A DNA stretch of 64,000 bases from Alternaria dauci (Eukaryota > Ascomycota > Dothideomycetes > Pleosporales > Pleosporaceae): contig NC_091273.1 of NCBI RefSeq assembly GCF_042100115.1, positions 372,001 through 436,000 on the forward strand. Direction: 5' to 3'. The position numbers and the translations under genes were made by a program. The notes below the pieces were generated by a model that had not been told where the DNA came from, searched no databases, and saw only the letters and a program-made list of their open reading frames with translations. How positions within the stretch are numbered: the stretch's first letter is position 1; every line of letters begins with the position of its first letter. Of the stretch, positions 10,987 through 20,617 are shown one piece after another.

Positions 10987-12989
10987 TCACTCAACATCCC
11001 ACTCATGGTCGTAGTTCCGAATATAAGGACTCAAACCATGCACATCCCTCATCTTCGTCGCCTTGACATCGCCATTGCCCAGAAAAGCAAATCGGTTCTT
11101 GTACCGGTACACGTAGTCGTAGTCCTCCCAGCGAGGCGTCTTGATCGATTTGAGGAAATGTATAGTCTAAACCATTCTCGTTAGCCATGCGTCGCTCTCT
11201 GATGCGGGAGGGGTTGATAGGCGATAACGCGCAAGCAGGGCAAGGGATGCGCGACCAGAAAAAGTAACTTGACTTACAGCGCCAGGCCACAGGTAAATCC
11301 TGTTCTTGATCTGACCGTTCTTGAACCAACTTCTGCATTCTTCTTGCCACACGGTCGTCTTGTGGAATTCATCGAAATGCGCATAGATCTCATCTAGAGC
11401 GTCCTGCTTCACGCTCATGGCTTTGATGCCCTCGGTCTGCATCTTCTTCATGCACTTGATGCTATACTCGACCGTTGTCTCGATACTCGGTATAAGCGTG
11501 CCGTTACTCCACGTCGCACCTGGGCCAACGATAGTGTAAAAGTTTGGGAAGCGCGGCGCGGATACACCCATGTAGAGGTTGGGGCCGTTAGTCCAGTCTT
11601 CCTTGATGGACACGTTGGAGCCGTTGCGAACGGTGAATGCGGGTTGGAAGGCGACTTGGAAACCCGTGGCGCACACGATGGCGTCGAGTTTGTGGATCTT
11701 GCCGTCGCGCGTCTTGATACCTTCGGGGACCACGCGTTCGATACCATCAAAGACTGGAGTCACGTTGTCTTGCACTAGAGCTTCGAGGAAACCGTCTCCA
11801 GGCGAGATGCGCCGACAGCCAACGGACCACTTGGGAATGATAAATTCCTTAAGCTTCTCGTGACCGGGGCCCATGCGACGATGCATCTCCTTGGTAATGA
11901 CGTCCTTGAACTGGTTCTGGAGTTCGGAGTTCTGCTGGTACATTCCGAATAAGCTGTTGATCTCTGCTTCGATCTTCTTCCGGAACTCCAGGTGGTACTC
12001 GGGGTCTTCCTTGAACTTTTTGATGTCGGCTTCGGTAAAGGTATACTGCCGTTGTCCTGGGTCGACGTCTTGCCCTTTTTGTAAGTCATCGTTGAGTGCG
12101 CCGGCGCCAAAAGGAGGCGATATCCACGTCGGACTCCGCATGTAGACTTCTAGCCCTTTGACGACCTTCTGGAGCGAGGGCACGATCTGGACGCTTGTCG
12201 AGCCGACGCCGATGACGGCTGCGGTCTTGTTTGTGAAGTCGACGCTGTGGTCCCAGCATGCAGAGTGTAGGACCGGACCCTTGAAGTCATGTAAGCCCTC
12301 AATATCGGGCCATTTCCAGTTATTGAGAATGCCTACCAATCGTCAGCACTATGAACAAGGTTGGACTTTAGAAACTTGCCTGAGCCGTTCACCAGGACAT
12401 GCGCCCAGTCCTTCCTCATCGAGCCCGTCTTCGGATTCCTTATAGTAAGGCAGTAACACCCATCTTCATCATTCCAATTCGCCTGCTCAATCCGGCTATT
12501 CAACTGCATATACTTCTTGCTTCCATGTCTCTCCGCAAAGTCCTCAAAGTATCCCTGAATCTCCTTCCCCGACGCAAAGAAAGTCGACCAATCCGGCTTC
12601 GGATCCCACGTGAAGTTATAATCATGCGACGGGATATCGCACGCCACACCCGGATACGTATTCTCATACCACGTCCCGCCAAACTGCGCATTCTTCTCGT
12701 ACAGCGTCAGCTCCCAGGATCCAGGCTCGAGCATCTTCTCCATCTTGTAGGCTAGACAGAGCCCTGATGCACCCGCGCCGACACATGCTACTCGCAGTTT
12801 GGCGGGCTGGGAGTGGTATTGATCGAGGATCTTGTAGGGTCCGTCCATGTGCGATGGTGGGTAGTCGTAGGTGTGACCGAAGCCGTTGGTGTTGAGACCG
12901 TTTGGCATCTCTGAACCACCCATTGTCGCGATTGGCGAAACTGGCCGGCAAGCTTCTGGATGTATTGTAGGGGGTACCCGTGGTTGCAT
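10987..12989 (-). CDS. Flavin-containing / Baeyer-Villiger-type monooxygenase
   Basis: FAD- and NADPH-dependent oxygenase expected to insert oxygen next to a ketone, giving an ester or lactone. Exons 12989..12380, 12332..11278 and 11166..10987 give 614 residues. Visible motifs: FAD-binding GAGASG near residue 71; the Baeyer-Villiger fingerprint FKGPVLHSACWD near residue 220; and a second dinucleotide motif GVGSTS near 242. The first intron begins GC and ends AG (GCAAGT ... GTAG). Only that donor yields NGSGILNNWKWP, the expected family sequence; no GT donor keeps the frame. About 65 residues precede the FAD motif. A second in-frame ATG lies at 12923 and may be the real start. No membrane segment or peroxisomal signal is seen. 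It precedes the CoA ligase on the same strand. Confidence 0.9.
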
Positions 12990-13676
12990 GGAGTATTATG
13001 ATTATAGAAGAAGATGAAGCGCGGGTGGTATACGGAGATGAAGCCTCAAATACAGCAGATGAGGTTTAAAGACGCAGCACCATCAACATAAGCAAAAAAA
13101 GGAATGCGGTCGCACCGCCATGTCGTGGCAATCCAACATCTTCTGCAGTGTTTAGCCGCGCCTCGGGTGTCTTCATACACTGCACATCTCCTCGCACGCT
13201 GGTTGGTTACTGTCAAGCGGGATACAATAGGCCTGTTCGCAGGCGCCATGACCAGCACGAGACAACATCTGGGTTCGCGCGCAATCTGGCTGCAGTCCAG
13301 GATTAGCTGGGCCGAGATGTATGACGATAGTGAGAGTTTGTCGCGCGACGGTAGACATCGAGGGTGTGCAACTACTGAGGGGTCGCGGATGATGTTACGC
13401 GGGCCAGTCAGGTACGAACCACATCGAAACGGAGTTGCCAATACCGTGCTAGTCTCTTTTCGGAACGGTGAAGACGGATGTGGTCGGTAACAGTATCAAT
13501 GTCATGAACGTTTTCTTTAACGGGTAGACTGATTCATACGACACGTGAACCGAACGATAAACCTTGTGACCAGGCGTTGAGCACTTTGTCTGGATCTGCC
13601 AAACAAACAGACGTAGCACTGCTGCTGGAAGAACGTACACATACAATCAACCCCTTCTTCGAAACACGCCCGCCCT
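12990..13676. other. Intergenic, no gene seen
   Basis: 687 bp between the monooxygenase start and the stop of the CoA-ligase gene, both minus strand. It should contain the monooxygenase promoter. Opposing open frames of about 130 codons overlap each other, and neither resembles a known family. Confidence 0.45.
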
Positions 13677-15492
13677 CTACAACCTAGCCCTACCCATCCT
13701 CTCCGCATCCCTCTTCGCCCACTCCTTAACCACCTTCCTCATAATCTTCCCACTCTGCAACTTGGGCACCTCCTCCACAAACACAATGCCACCCACAAGC
13801 TGTTTATGCTTCGCAACCTTGACCTTCATATGCGCATGGATATGCTCCGCCGTAGTCTTGCCCTTGTACTCGTCCTTGAGCACCACATACGCCCGCGGCC
13901 ATTCCTGGCCATCGAGCGTGATGCCAACGGCAGCTGCATCGGCGATAGGATCGAATTCCAGGAGCACGGCTTCGAGTTCTGCGGGGGCGACTTGGAGGGC
14001 GTTTACCTTGATGAGTTCCTGGGTGGGTGTTAGTACGCTATACGGTAAAGGAATGTGAGGGGGTGGAAAGCGGTTTACCTTCTTCCGGTCAACGATCCAG
14101 AACCATCCATCTTTTACGACGGCAATATCACCCGTTTTGAGCCATCCGTCTGATGATATTGACTCTTTGGTTGCGCTTTGGTTGCGCCAGTAGCCGAGAC
14201 AGATGTTGGGGCCGCGGACATGGAGTTCACCCGGCTGTCCGTCGGCGACTTCGTTGCCAGAGTCGTCGAGGAGCATGCATTCGCAGTTTGGATCCAGTTG
14301 ACCCACGCTCCCGGAGCTATGTCGAATCAGAAAGATGGAATAGCATCACTAGAAAACAGCAAACTTACTCATCCACAGTACCACCCGGCACATGTATGGC
14401 TCCGCAAGTAACCTCGGTCATGCCCCAGCCCTGCACAATCTCACATTGCAGCTTCCTGCTAATCTCATTCTGTAGCTCCTTTGACAACGGCGCTGCACCG
14501 CACAAGATATCGGTCACGCTGCTGAGATTGTACTCGGCCGTCTCCGGTCTCTTGTTGAGCATGACCATGATTGGCGGCGCAACTTGCAGATGTGTGACCT
14601 TGTGCGTTTGAATGACCCGCAGAAACTCCTCGTACTCGAATTTCTTCATGATGAAGCAGGGTATCTGAAGCTTCTGGGCCATGGCTATGGTGTAGAGCTG
14701 TCCGTAGGCGTGGTACAGAGGTAAGAAACCGACCCAGGTCTCTCGAGGACGAGTGTCTGCGTTCCATGGCTTGTGGAGATAGCGCATAAAGATGGTCTGT
14801 TCGAGGTTTGCGATGAGATTGTAGTGGCTGACTTCGACTCCTTTGGGTAGACCTGTAGTGCCAGAGGAGTAGTTGACTGTTGCTGTAGTGGTAGTTGCTT
14901 CATGTGCAGATAGCTTTGGGAAGTTGTACGTTCTACTTTCAGATGCAGATGGTAAAATGTCTCTCCAGTCCTTGCAGCCTTGGTCAGGTGCACAGGGTTC
15001 GTCTGAGAAAAGGAAAACTCGGTCTTCCGGTAAACCAGCACCCTTGGCTGCTGCTACGGCTGTTTTGACCAATGTTGGATGAGCGAGAATGAACTTGGCT
15101 TCCGTGTTTGCGACTTGATGTATCATCTCTAGATGTCGTCAGCAAAGCGTCTCCTGCACTTGCAAGCACGTCTTACCAGAGACTGTGTATGCTGGATTTG
15201 CGCCGCTGAAAATCCGCTTGGATCCCACGATTCCAAGGTATGCTACGGGAACGAAGATATGGTTTGGTGTGAAGATGATGACTACCTCGCTGGGCTTGCT
15301 CCCGATGCGATCCAAGCCCATTGCCAACCGTTTCGACCATTGTAGCAATGACCGTGGTGTGAGATGTTGATTGGTGTCTTTGGAGTCAATCCAAATTGGT
15401 ATGTCTGAAGGAACTGTTTCTTGTGAAAAGAGGTAATCAAGCAGGTTGCATTTTGGGATGTTCAAAGTCGGGAAGGGTGACGCAAAGGGCAT
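13677..15492 (-). CDS. Acyl/aryl-CoA ligase, 4-coumarate-CoA-ligase-like
   Basis: Adenylates a carboxylic acid with ATP and transfers it to coenzyme A. Exons 15492..15177, 15128..14369, 14316..14079 and 14018..13677 give 551 residues, the standard size. The phosphate-binding loop SSGTTGLPKG lies near residue 195, GWGMTEVTCG further on, the GDIAVVKDGWFWIVDRKK hinge region next, and the C-terminal lysine motif LQSGKIMRK at the end. The last three residues are ARL, an accepted variant of the PTS1 peroxisomal signal. Acid specificity (fatty, cinnamic or other) cannot be read. It shares a 349-bp divergent promoter region with an SDR ending in SKL, which argues that both work in the peroxisome on one pathway (inference). 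Confidence 0.92.
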
Positions 15493-15841
15493 GTTTGCGG
15501 TGCAGTGCTAGGGCTCAGCCAGGATGAAGAAAAGACGCGGAACGACGGTGATGGCCTCGAAGACCGCCAGGGATAGGGCGAAATCGCCTCATGATGAAGG
15601 ATTGGCCCATTTGGAGGGTCATGCATAGGAGAGGCGTCGATGCCACAGCCGGCACGAGGTATTCGCGGGGGTGGGTGCACAGACGCGACGCGACCTCGGG
15701 ACTTCCGAGGATATCGAACTCCACACTCGAAGCTCCCCAGACTCGCGTCTACCCCAGATAATCCGGCAACATGGCGCATGGCGAGATGGCTCCTCGCTCG
15801 CTGTCCCGCTATCTGCTCAATCAAACTGGAGATTGACCATC
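15493..15841. promoter_or_regulatory. Divergent promoter region of CoA ligase and peroxisomal SDR
   Basis: 349 bp between two outward-facing start codons. Both genes end in PTS1-like tripeptides, so shared control is plausible. No binding site was identified with confidence. Confidence 0.55.
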
Positions 15842-16794
15842 ATGTCTGAGCTGAGAGACTTGAACCGCATCTTCAGCCTCGCGGGCAAAGTGGCGTTGGT
15901 CACTGGGGGTGAGCGATAGTACCACAAACACGACCAGCGTGCCCCAACTCACCGCACTAGGCTCAAGAGGGCTCGGCCTCCATACTGCGACGGCGTTCCT
16001 GCTCGCCGGCGCCAGCAAAGTCTTCATCTCTGCGCGCAAGAATGAAGGAGAGCAGGGCATCGACCAGGCCGTCGAGAAACTCAACAAGCTGCCCGTATCG
16101 GGTACGGCAGTCGGCATCGCCGCCAATGTCGCCGACACCGAAGACATTGAGCGACTGGTGAGGAAGGTGCAGGAGACGGACGATAGGCTGGACATGCTCG
16201 TGTGCAATGCCGGGGCGACGTGGGGAGGCCCTTTTGATCCGACACCAGACTGGTCGAGCAAGAAGGTGCTGGACCTCAATGTCCGCGGCGTCTTCAATCT
16301 GGCGCGACTGTACGCATTTGCATTGCATTGCATGGAGAGTACCTGAGCGACTCCTAACGCCAAACAGCTTCACACCCCTCCTCGAACGCGCCGGCACCCG
16401 CCACTCGCCCTCGCGCATAATCATCGTCTCGTCCACGGCAGGCACGACGGTGCCCCATGTCGGCGAGCACGGCACAATCATGTACAGCATCTCAAAGGCC
16501 GCAGCCCACCACCTCGCCCGCCAACTCGCTGTCGAGCTCGGGCCCAGGAACATTACGACCAACACCGTTGCGCCTGGCTTTTTCCCGTCGAAGCTCGCAG
16601 ACGGCCTGATCGAGATGCTGGGTGGGCAGGAAGAGCTGGAGGAGAACAATCCACGGAAGCGACTGGGCGAGCCTGAGGATATCGCTGGGGTTATGGTGTT
16701 TCTGTGTAGCCCGGCTGGAGCGTATATCAACGGTGAGGATATCGCTGTTGATGGGGGCATGAGGCTAGCTTCAGGACGCTATTCCAAGCTATAA
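15842..16794 (+). CDS. Short-chain dehydrogenase/reductase with C-terminal SKL
   Basis: NAD(P)-dependent oxidoreductase of the classical SDR family, acting on an alcohol or carbonyl group. Exons 15842..15908, 15961..16309 and 16368..16794 give 280 residues. The cofactor motif TGGSRGLG is rebuilt across the first intron near residue 22; NAGAT lies mid-protein; and the catalytic YSISK lies near residue 178, followed by a typical DGGMRL end. The final residues YSKL close with SKL, the canonical PTS1, so a peroxisomal location is expected. The overall pattern resembles fungal RhlG-type or 3-oxoacyl reductases. It is divergent from the CoA ligase and convergent with the next SDR, 46 bp away. Confidence 0.92.
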
Positions 16795-16840
16795 GAGTGC
16801 GTGAATCTCATTCGACCAGTATTACGAATCTACATACAAC

Positions 16841-17746
16841 TCACGCCCCGTTCGTCCCGTTCTCCATGCCCCCCGCGATCCTAGTGAATTGCTTCGCCAT
16901 ACTAGTATACTTCATCATCTCCCTCATATTCTCATCGCAAAACTCCGGCCCCTCTCTGAAATACAACTTGTCGCCATTTACCTCCACCGTCAACCCCCAG
17001 TTCTCCTCTCTACTCTTCTTCACACCCTTTGCGTCCACCATCTCGCCTCCATCGACCAACCTCACTACGCCATCAACCAGCGTCTCCATCGGCGTAAAGT
17101 ACTCCAACGGGAAACTCTTCCACTCCTCCTGACTCATCAGCCCCGTGTTAATCGTCCCGGGACACGTAGCAAACGTCCGTATCCCCTCGTGGTGATATGC
17201 AACGCTGATTGCGCGGTTGAACTGCACAACGCCGGCTTTGCTCGCACTGTACATTGGACAGAACTCTGAGGGATACAGACCGCCGCATGATGCTGTCATG
17301 ACTAGCACGGGGTCTACATTCTGTCTCCCGTGCTTGGCTACCGTCTTGCGGAAGTAGTGGAGAGCGAGGTAGGAAGTGTTTATCACGGTTTTGAGATTGA
17401 TATCTACACTTAGTTGATTTGGTTGCGGAGGCGGTGGGCCCTCTAGATTGTGTGGCTGGTAGAAGTTGTCGCGTTCGACGATGCCGGCGTTTGCGTAGAC
17501 AAAGTCGAGGCGCGAGGATGTGTTGTATGTTGCTTCAAAGGCGGAGACGAGGGATGGGTAGTCTGTTACGTTGGTTTGGTGGAAGTGTGTGTTCTTCAGG
17601 GTGGTGGTGGTGGTTTTGCCGGCTGAGGCATTGAGGTCGACGAGATGGAGGGTCCATTCTTCGTCAGTGCGCTTTGACAGGGCGGTTGCGACGGCGAGGC
17701 CCATGCCTGATGCTCCGCCGGTGATTAGGGCGACTTTTGCTGGCAT
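16841..17746 (-). CDS. Short-chain dehydrogenase, 15-hydroxyprostaglandin-dehydrogenase-like
   Basis: Single-exon NAD-dependent SDR of 301 residues. TGGASGMG lies at residues 9-16, a cofactor-preference acidic residue in LVDL follows, then YANAG, and the catalytic YSASK. The C-terminal third is longer than in minimal SDRs and fits the 15-PGDH-like fungal group. Predicted reaction: oxidation of a secondary alcohol to a ketone. It has no SKL-type end, unlike its neighbour, so it is probably cytosolic. It is convergent with the PTS1 SDR and divergent from the aldehyde dehydrogenase, so it sits inside the catabolic-looking set. Confidence 0.88.
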   Translation of the reverse strand: MPAKVALITGGASGMGLAVATALSKRTDEEWTLHLVDLNASAGKTTTTTLKNTHFHQTNVTDYPSLVSAFEATYNTSSRLDFVYANAGIVERDNFYQPHNLEGPPPPQPNQLSVDINLKTVINTSYLALHYFRKTVAKHGRQNVDPVLVMTASCGGLYPSEFCPMYSASKAGVVQFNRAISVAYHHEGIRTFATCPGTINTGLMSQEEWKSFPLEYFTPMETLVDGVVRLVDGGEMVDAKGVKKSREENWGLTVEVNGDKLYFREGPEFCDENMREMMKYTSMAKQFTRIAGGMENGTNGA

Positions 17747-18665
17747 GGTGAGGAGGAGTTTGTTGGTTGGACGAGGACTTGCGCCCAGAGAAGAAAAGTC
17801 ACGTTGATGGCACGTTTTAGGAGTCTGAGAATTGGTATGTCATGGATATAGTATTTGATATTGAGGCGTGCATTTCTTTCTCGTACACGAGGACTTTCAG
17901 TACATAATATCTATCTGGGTGAGTAGTACGATGACGGCTCGCATCAGGAAAGCGCGGATACATCCCGTGTGCTCCTTCTCCGCACAAACAGAAGGAAAGC
18001 ATCTTCCGAGCTGGCTCTATCCAGTGACTAGATGATTTCATGCTGCTTGGAATTTCTCGAGAGATGAAACACTTTCTGGTGCTCAAGGAGCAGTGCCCTA
18101 CTTTACTTCCCTCCTGCTTCGTATCTAACCACGATACGACCCACCCTCGTACTTGTTATCATGTAATCCTAGATCAGGGCGAAAGATGACCGCCACTAGT
18201 CTGAATCATGTCCGCGAGAGTCTCACGTTGGATGCGAGTCATGTCAATAGACGATGATGGTCATGGAGCATGACGCGGGGTGCTGCGGGGAAGGCGGGGA
18301 AAACGAATCAACACGCATGAGCGCCAGCGACGCGGAAAACAGACCGCGAGCGCTATCCAGATGCCGAACCTCGTCACTCGACACAACGAATTGCTGCCAA
18401 GCTTGAGTTCTCCTCATGCGACGTTACACAGGCGTTTGCTCACCCGAGCTGCAGGGCCACCAGCTTGCATCCTTACACTGGTGCCTCTTGCCCTTTTAGT
18501 CAAGATGACTGCTTTAGCGAAGAGGTGCGATTACTCGCCCGATGCTGGTTATACCAGGGGCAATCTCGATACAAATCGAAGATACCCCTCGTGGTCTCTA
18601 CTCTTTCTTGTCCTCAGTTCCATTGTTTTCTCTCCCAGTTCTTGTTCTCTCATACCTCGCCTATC
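17747..18665. promoter_or_regulatory. Divergent intergenic region (SDR / aldehyde dehydrogenase)
   Basis: 919 bp between two outward-facing start codons. The stretch before the aldehyde dehydrogenase (about 18590-18660) is pyrimidine-rich, as is common in fungal core promoters. The frame of the dehydrogenase stays open upstream to 18465, but that part does not look like family sequence. Confidence 0.5.
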
Positions 18666-20199
18666 ATGACATTACAATACTCTGCGGACAACCTGCCCAA
18701 GCAGATATTCATCAACAATGAATACGTCGACTCAAAGTCACCAAAGAAGCTCACACTCCACAACCCCAAGAATGGGGAACAGCTTACAGACGACTGTCCT
18801 CTTGCAGGTGAACAGGACGTGGATGCCGCAGTCGACGCCGCGGAAAAGGCATTCCCAGCATGGAAGAAGATGGGCGCGAACCAGCGCCGAGGCATCCTGA
18901 ACAAGTTTGCTGATCTCATCGAGCAGAACGCAGAGGGCCTTGCACAGTTGTCGCGAATCTCGCTGGGCGCTCCGGCGGCGTTTGGTGCTTTTGAGGTTGG
19001 ACTCTGCGCTGAAGTATGTACAATCCTTTATCAGGCTTCCTGTTTGAATCAAAGCCTCAGGAGTGGTGACTAACCAACCCCAGGTCTTCAGATACAATGC
19101 TGGTTTCATCGACAAGTTCGGCGGCGAGTCGTGGCCCCAGGAAGACGGCTTCCTCAAGATTGTTCGCAACGAGCCCCTCGGCGTCACAGCCGGCATCGTC
19201 CCTTGGAACGGACCCATTGCCACCATCGGTCTCAAAGCCGCCCCAGCCCTCGCAACAGGAAACTGCTTCATCCTGAAGCCCTCGGAAAAGACACCCTTCT
19301 CTTCCCTAGCCCTCGGCACTCTGATCAAAGAAGCCGGTTTCCCGCCTGGCGTCTTCCAGATCCTGACCGGCGATGGCAGCACCGGCGCCTTGCTCGCAAG
19401 CCACATGCGCATCCGCAAAGTGAGCTTCACCGGCTCCATTGCAACGGGTAAGAAGATTCAAGAAATGGCCGCGAAATCGAACCTCAAGCGCGTCACGCTC
19501 GAGCTAGGAGGCAAGTCCCCGGCTGTCGTGTTTGACGATTGCAACCTTGATAATGCAGTGACGTGGACTGCCAATGCCATTACAGCAAACACGGGCCAGG
19601 TCTGCTTCGCGGCCAGCCGTGTCTACGTCCAGGAAGGCATCTACGACGCGTTTATCGAAAAGTATAAACAGGCCATGAAGGACAAGGCCAAGGAGATTGG
19701 TGACCCGGATGAGAAGTCGACAAACATGGGGCCTTTGGTCGACAAAGCGCAGTTTGAGCGCGTGCAAGGCTTCATCGAGCGCGGCCAGAACGGCCAAGGT
19801 ACTCTCGCTGTAGGCGGCAAACGCGTCGGTACATCTGGATACTACCTCGAGCCCACCGTCTTCACGGACGTGGATCCAACGTCGGAAATCCACTGCGAAG
19901 AGATCTTCGGCCCGGTTTCTGTTGTCAAGTCTTTCCAGACTGAGGAGGAAATCATGAAGCTGGCTAACAATACGAACTTTGGGCTCATGGCTGGTGTGTT
20001 TACGCAGGATATTAACAAGGCGTTGCGGGTGGCGAGTGATTTTGATAGTGGTATGGTGGGCGTGAACTGTGTGAGTTTGATGTTTACAAACACCCCATTT
20101 GGAGGAAGTAAGGAAAGCGGGCTGGGCAGGGAGTGTGGGATTCATGCGCTGAGGGCCTTTACGGAACCGAAGACTATCATGATTAATATGACGTATTGA
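18666..20199 (+). CDS. NAD(P)-dependent aldehyde dehydrogenase
   Basis: Oxidises an aldehyde to its acid. Exons 18666..19013 and 19084..20199, with a 70-nt GT-AG intron, give 487 residues, normal for the ALDH superfamily. Visible landmarks are VPWNGPI, KPSEKTPFS, FTGSIATG, the catalytic-glutamate motif ELGGKSP near residue 255, the catalytic cysteine in GQVCFAASR near residue 290, EIFGPV, and the C-terminal PFGGSKESGLGRE. I chose the ATG at 18666 because family sequence starts right there (KQIFINNEYVDS). No targeting signal is seen. Placed with the monooxygenase, SDRs and CoA ligase, it would supply acids to the ligase (inference). Confidence 0.93.
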
Positions 20200-20365
20200 G
20201 TGGGTTTGTTGAGGGTACAGGTATGCTGCCAGAATGAAATACCTCGAACCAATACGGAACTCCTATGTAGAACAGTCTTCATTAGTGTTTCGTTAGCATG
20301 TTCTGACTCTCAAGTGATAGCTCTCCTACAACCTTCTCATTCAACTGCAATGTGCCAGAGCCCGC

Positions 20366-20617
20366 CTAGTCGTTATCATCAACAGTAATCACAAATATCT
20401 GAATAGGTCTAGCGCAGTCTCCATTGCCCGAGCACTGCAAACCAAGGCTCAGCTCGATACTTTTCGTGCCCCTGCAGTAAGCACACCAGTCGTCATATTG
20501 GTGGCTCCGGTAGTCGCCAAGCTGGCAACCGCATCCCGACGGCTGCCAGACCCTTTTGTTGGCATCGTCTTGCAGCCAGAAACCGCCGTTGCCACCGCAT
20601 GGGCATAATTGCCACAT
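20366..20617 (-). CDS. Possible small cysteine-rich protein
   Basis: An 83-codon frame from an ATG at 20617 with eight cysteines in paired arrangement (CPC, CGC, CAYC, then two singles). The composition is non-random: Trp, Gly and Cys are all high. The frame stays open upstream of the ATG through further Cys-containing codons, so the true start may be in an upstream exon. No signal peptide is visible in this part and I recognise no family. It could be the last exon of a small cysteine-rich protein or chance. Confidence 0.3.
   Translation of the reverse strand: MWQLCPCGGNGGFWLQDDANKRVWQPSGCGCQLGDYRSHQYDDWCAYCRGTKSIELSLGLQCSGNGDCARPIQIFVITVDDND

Noticed and set aside
18465..18665. Upstream extension of the aldehyde dehydrogenase frame to 18465.
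   Set aside because: Family sequence begins at the ATG at 18666; the extension is pyrimidine-rich promoter-like DNA with no family resemblance.
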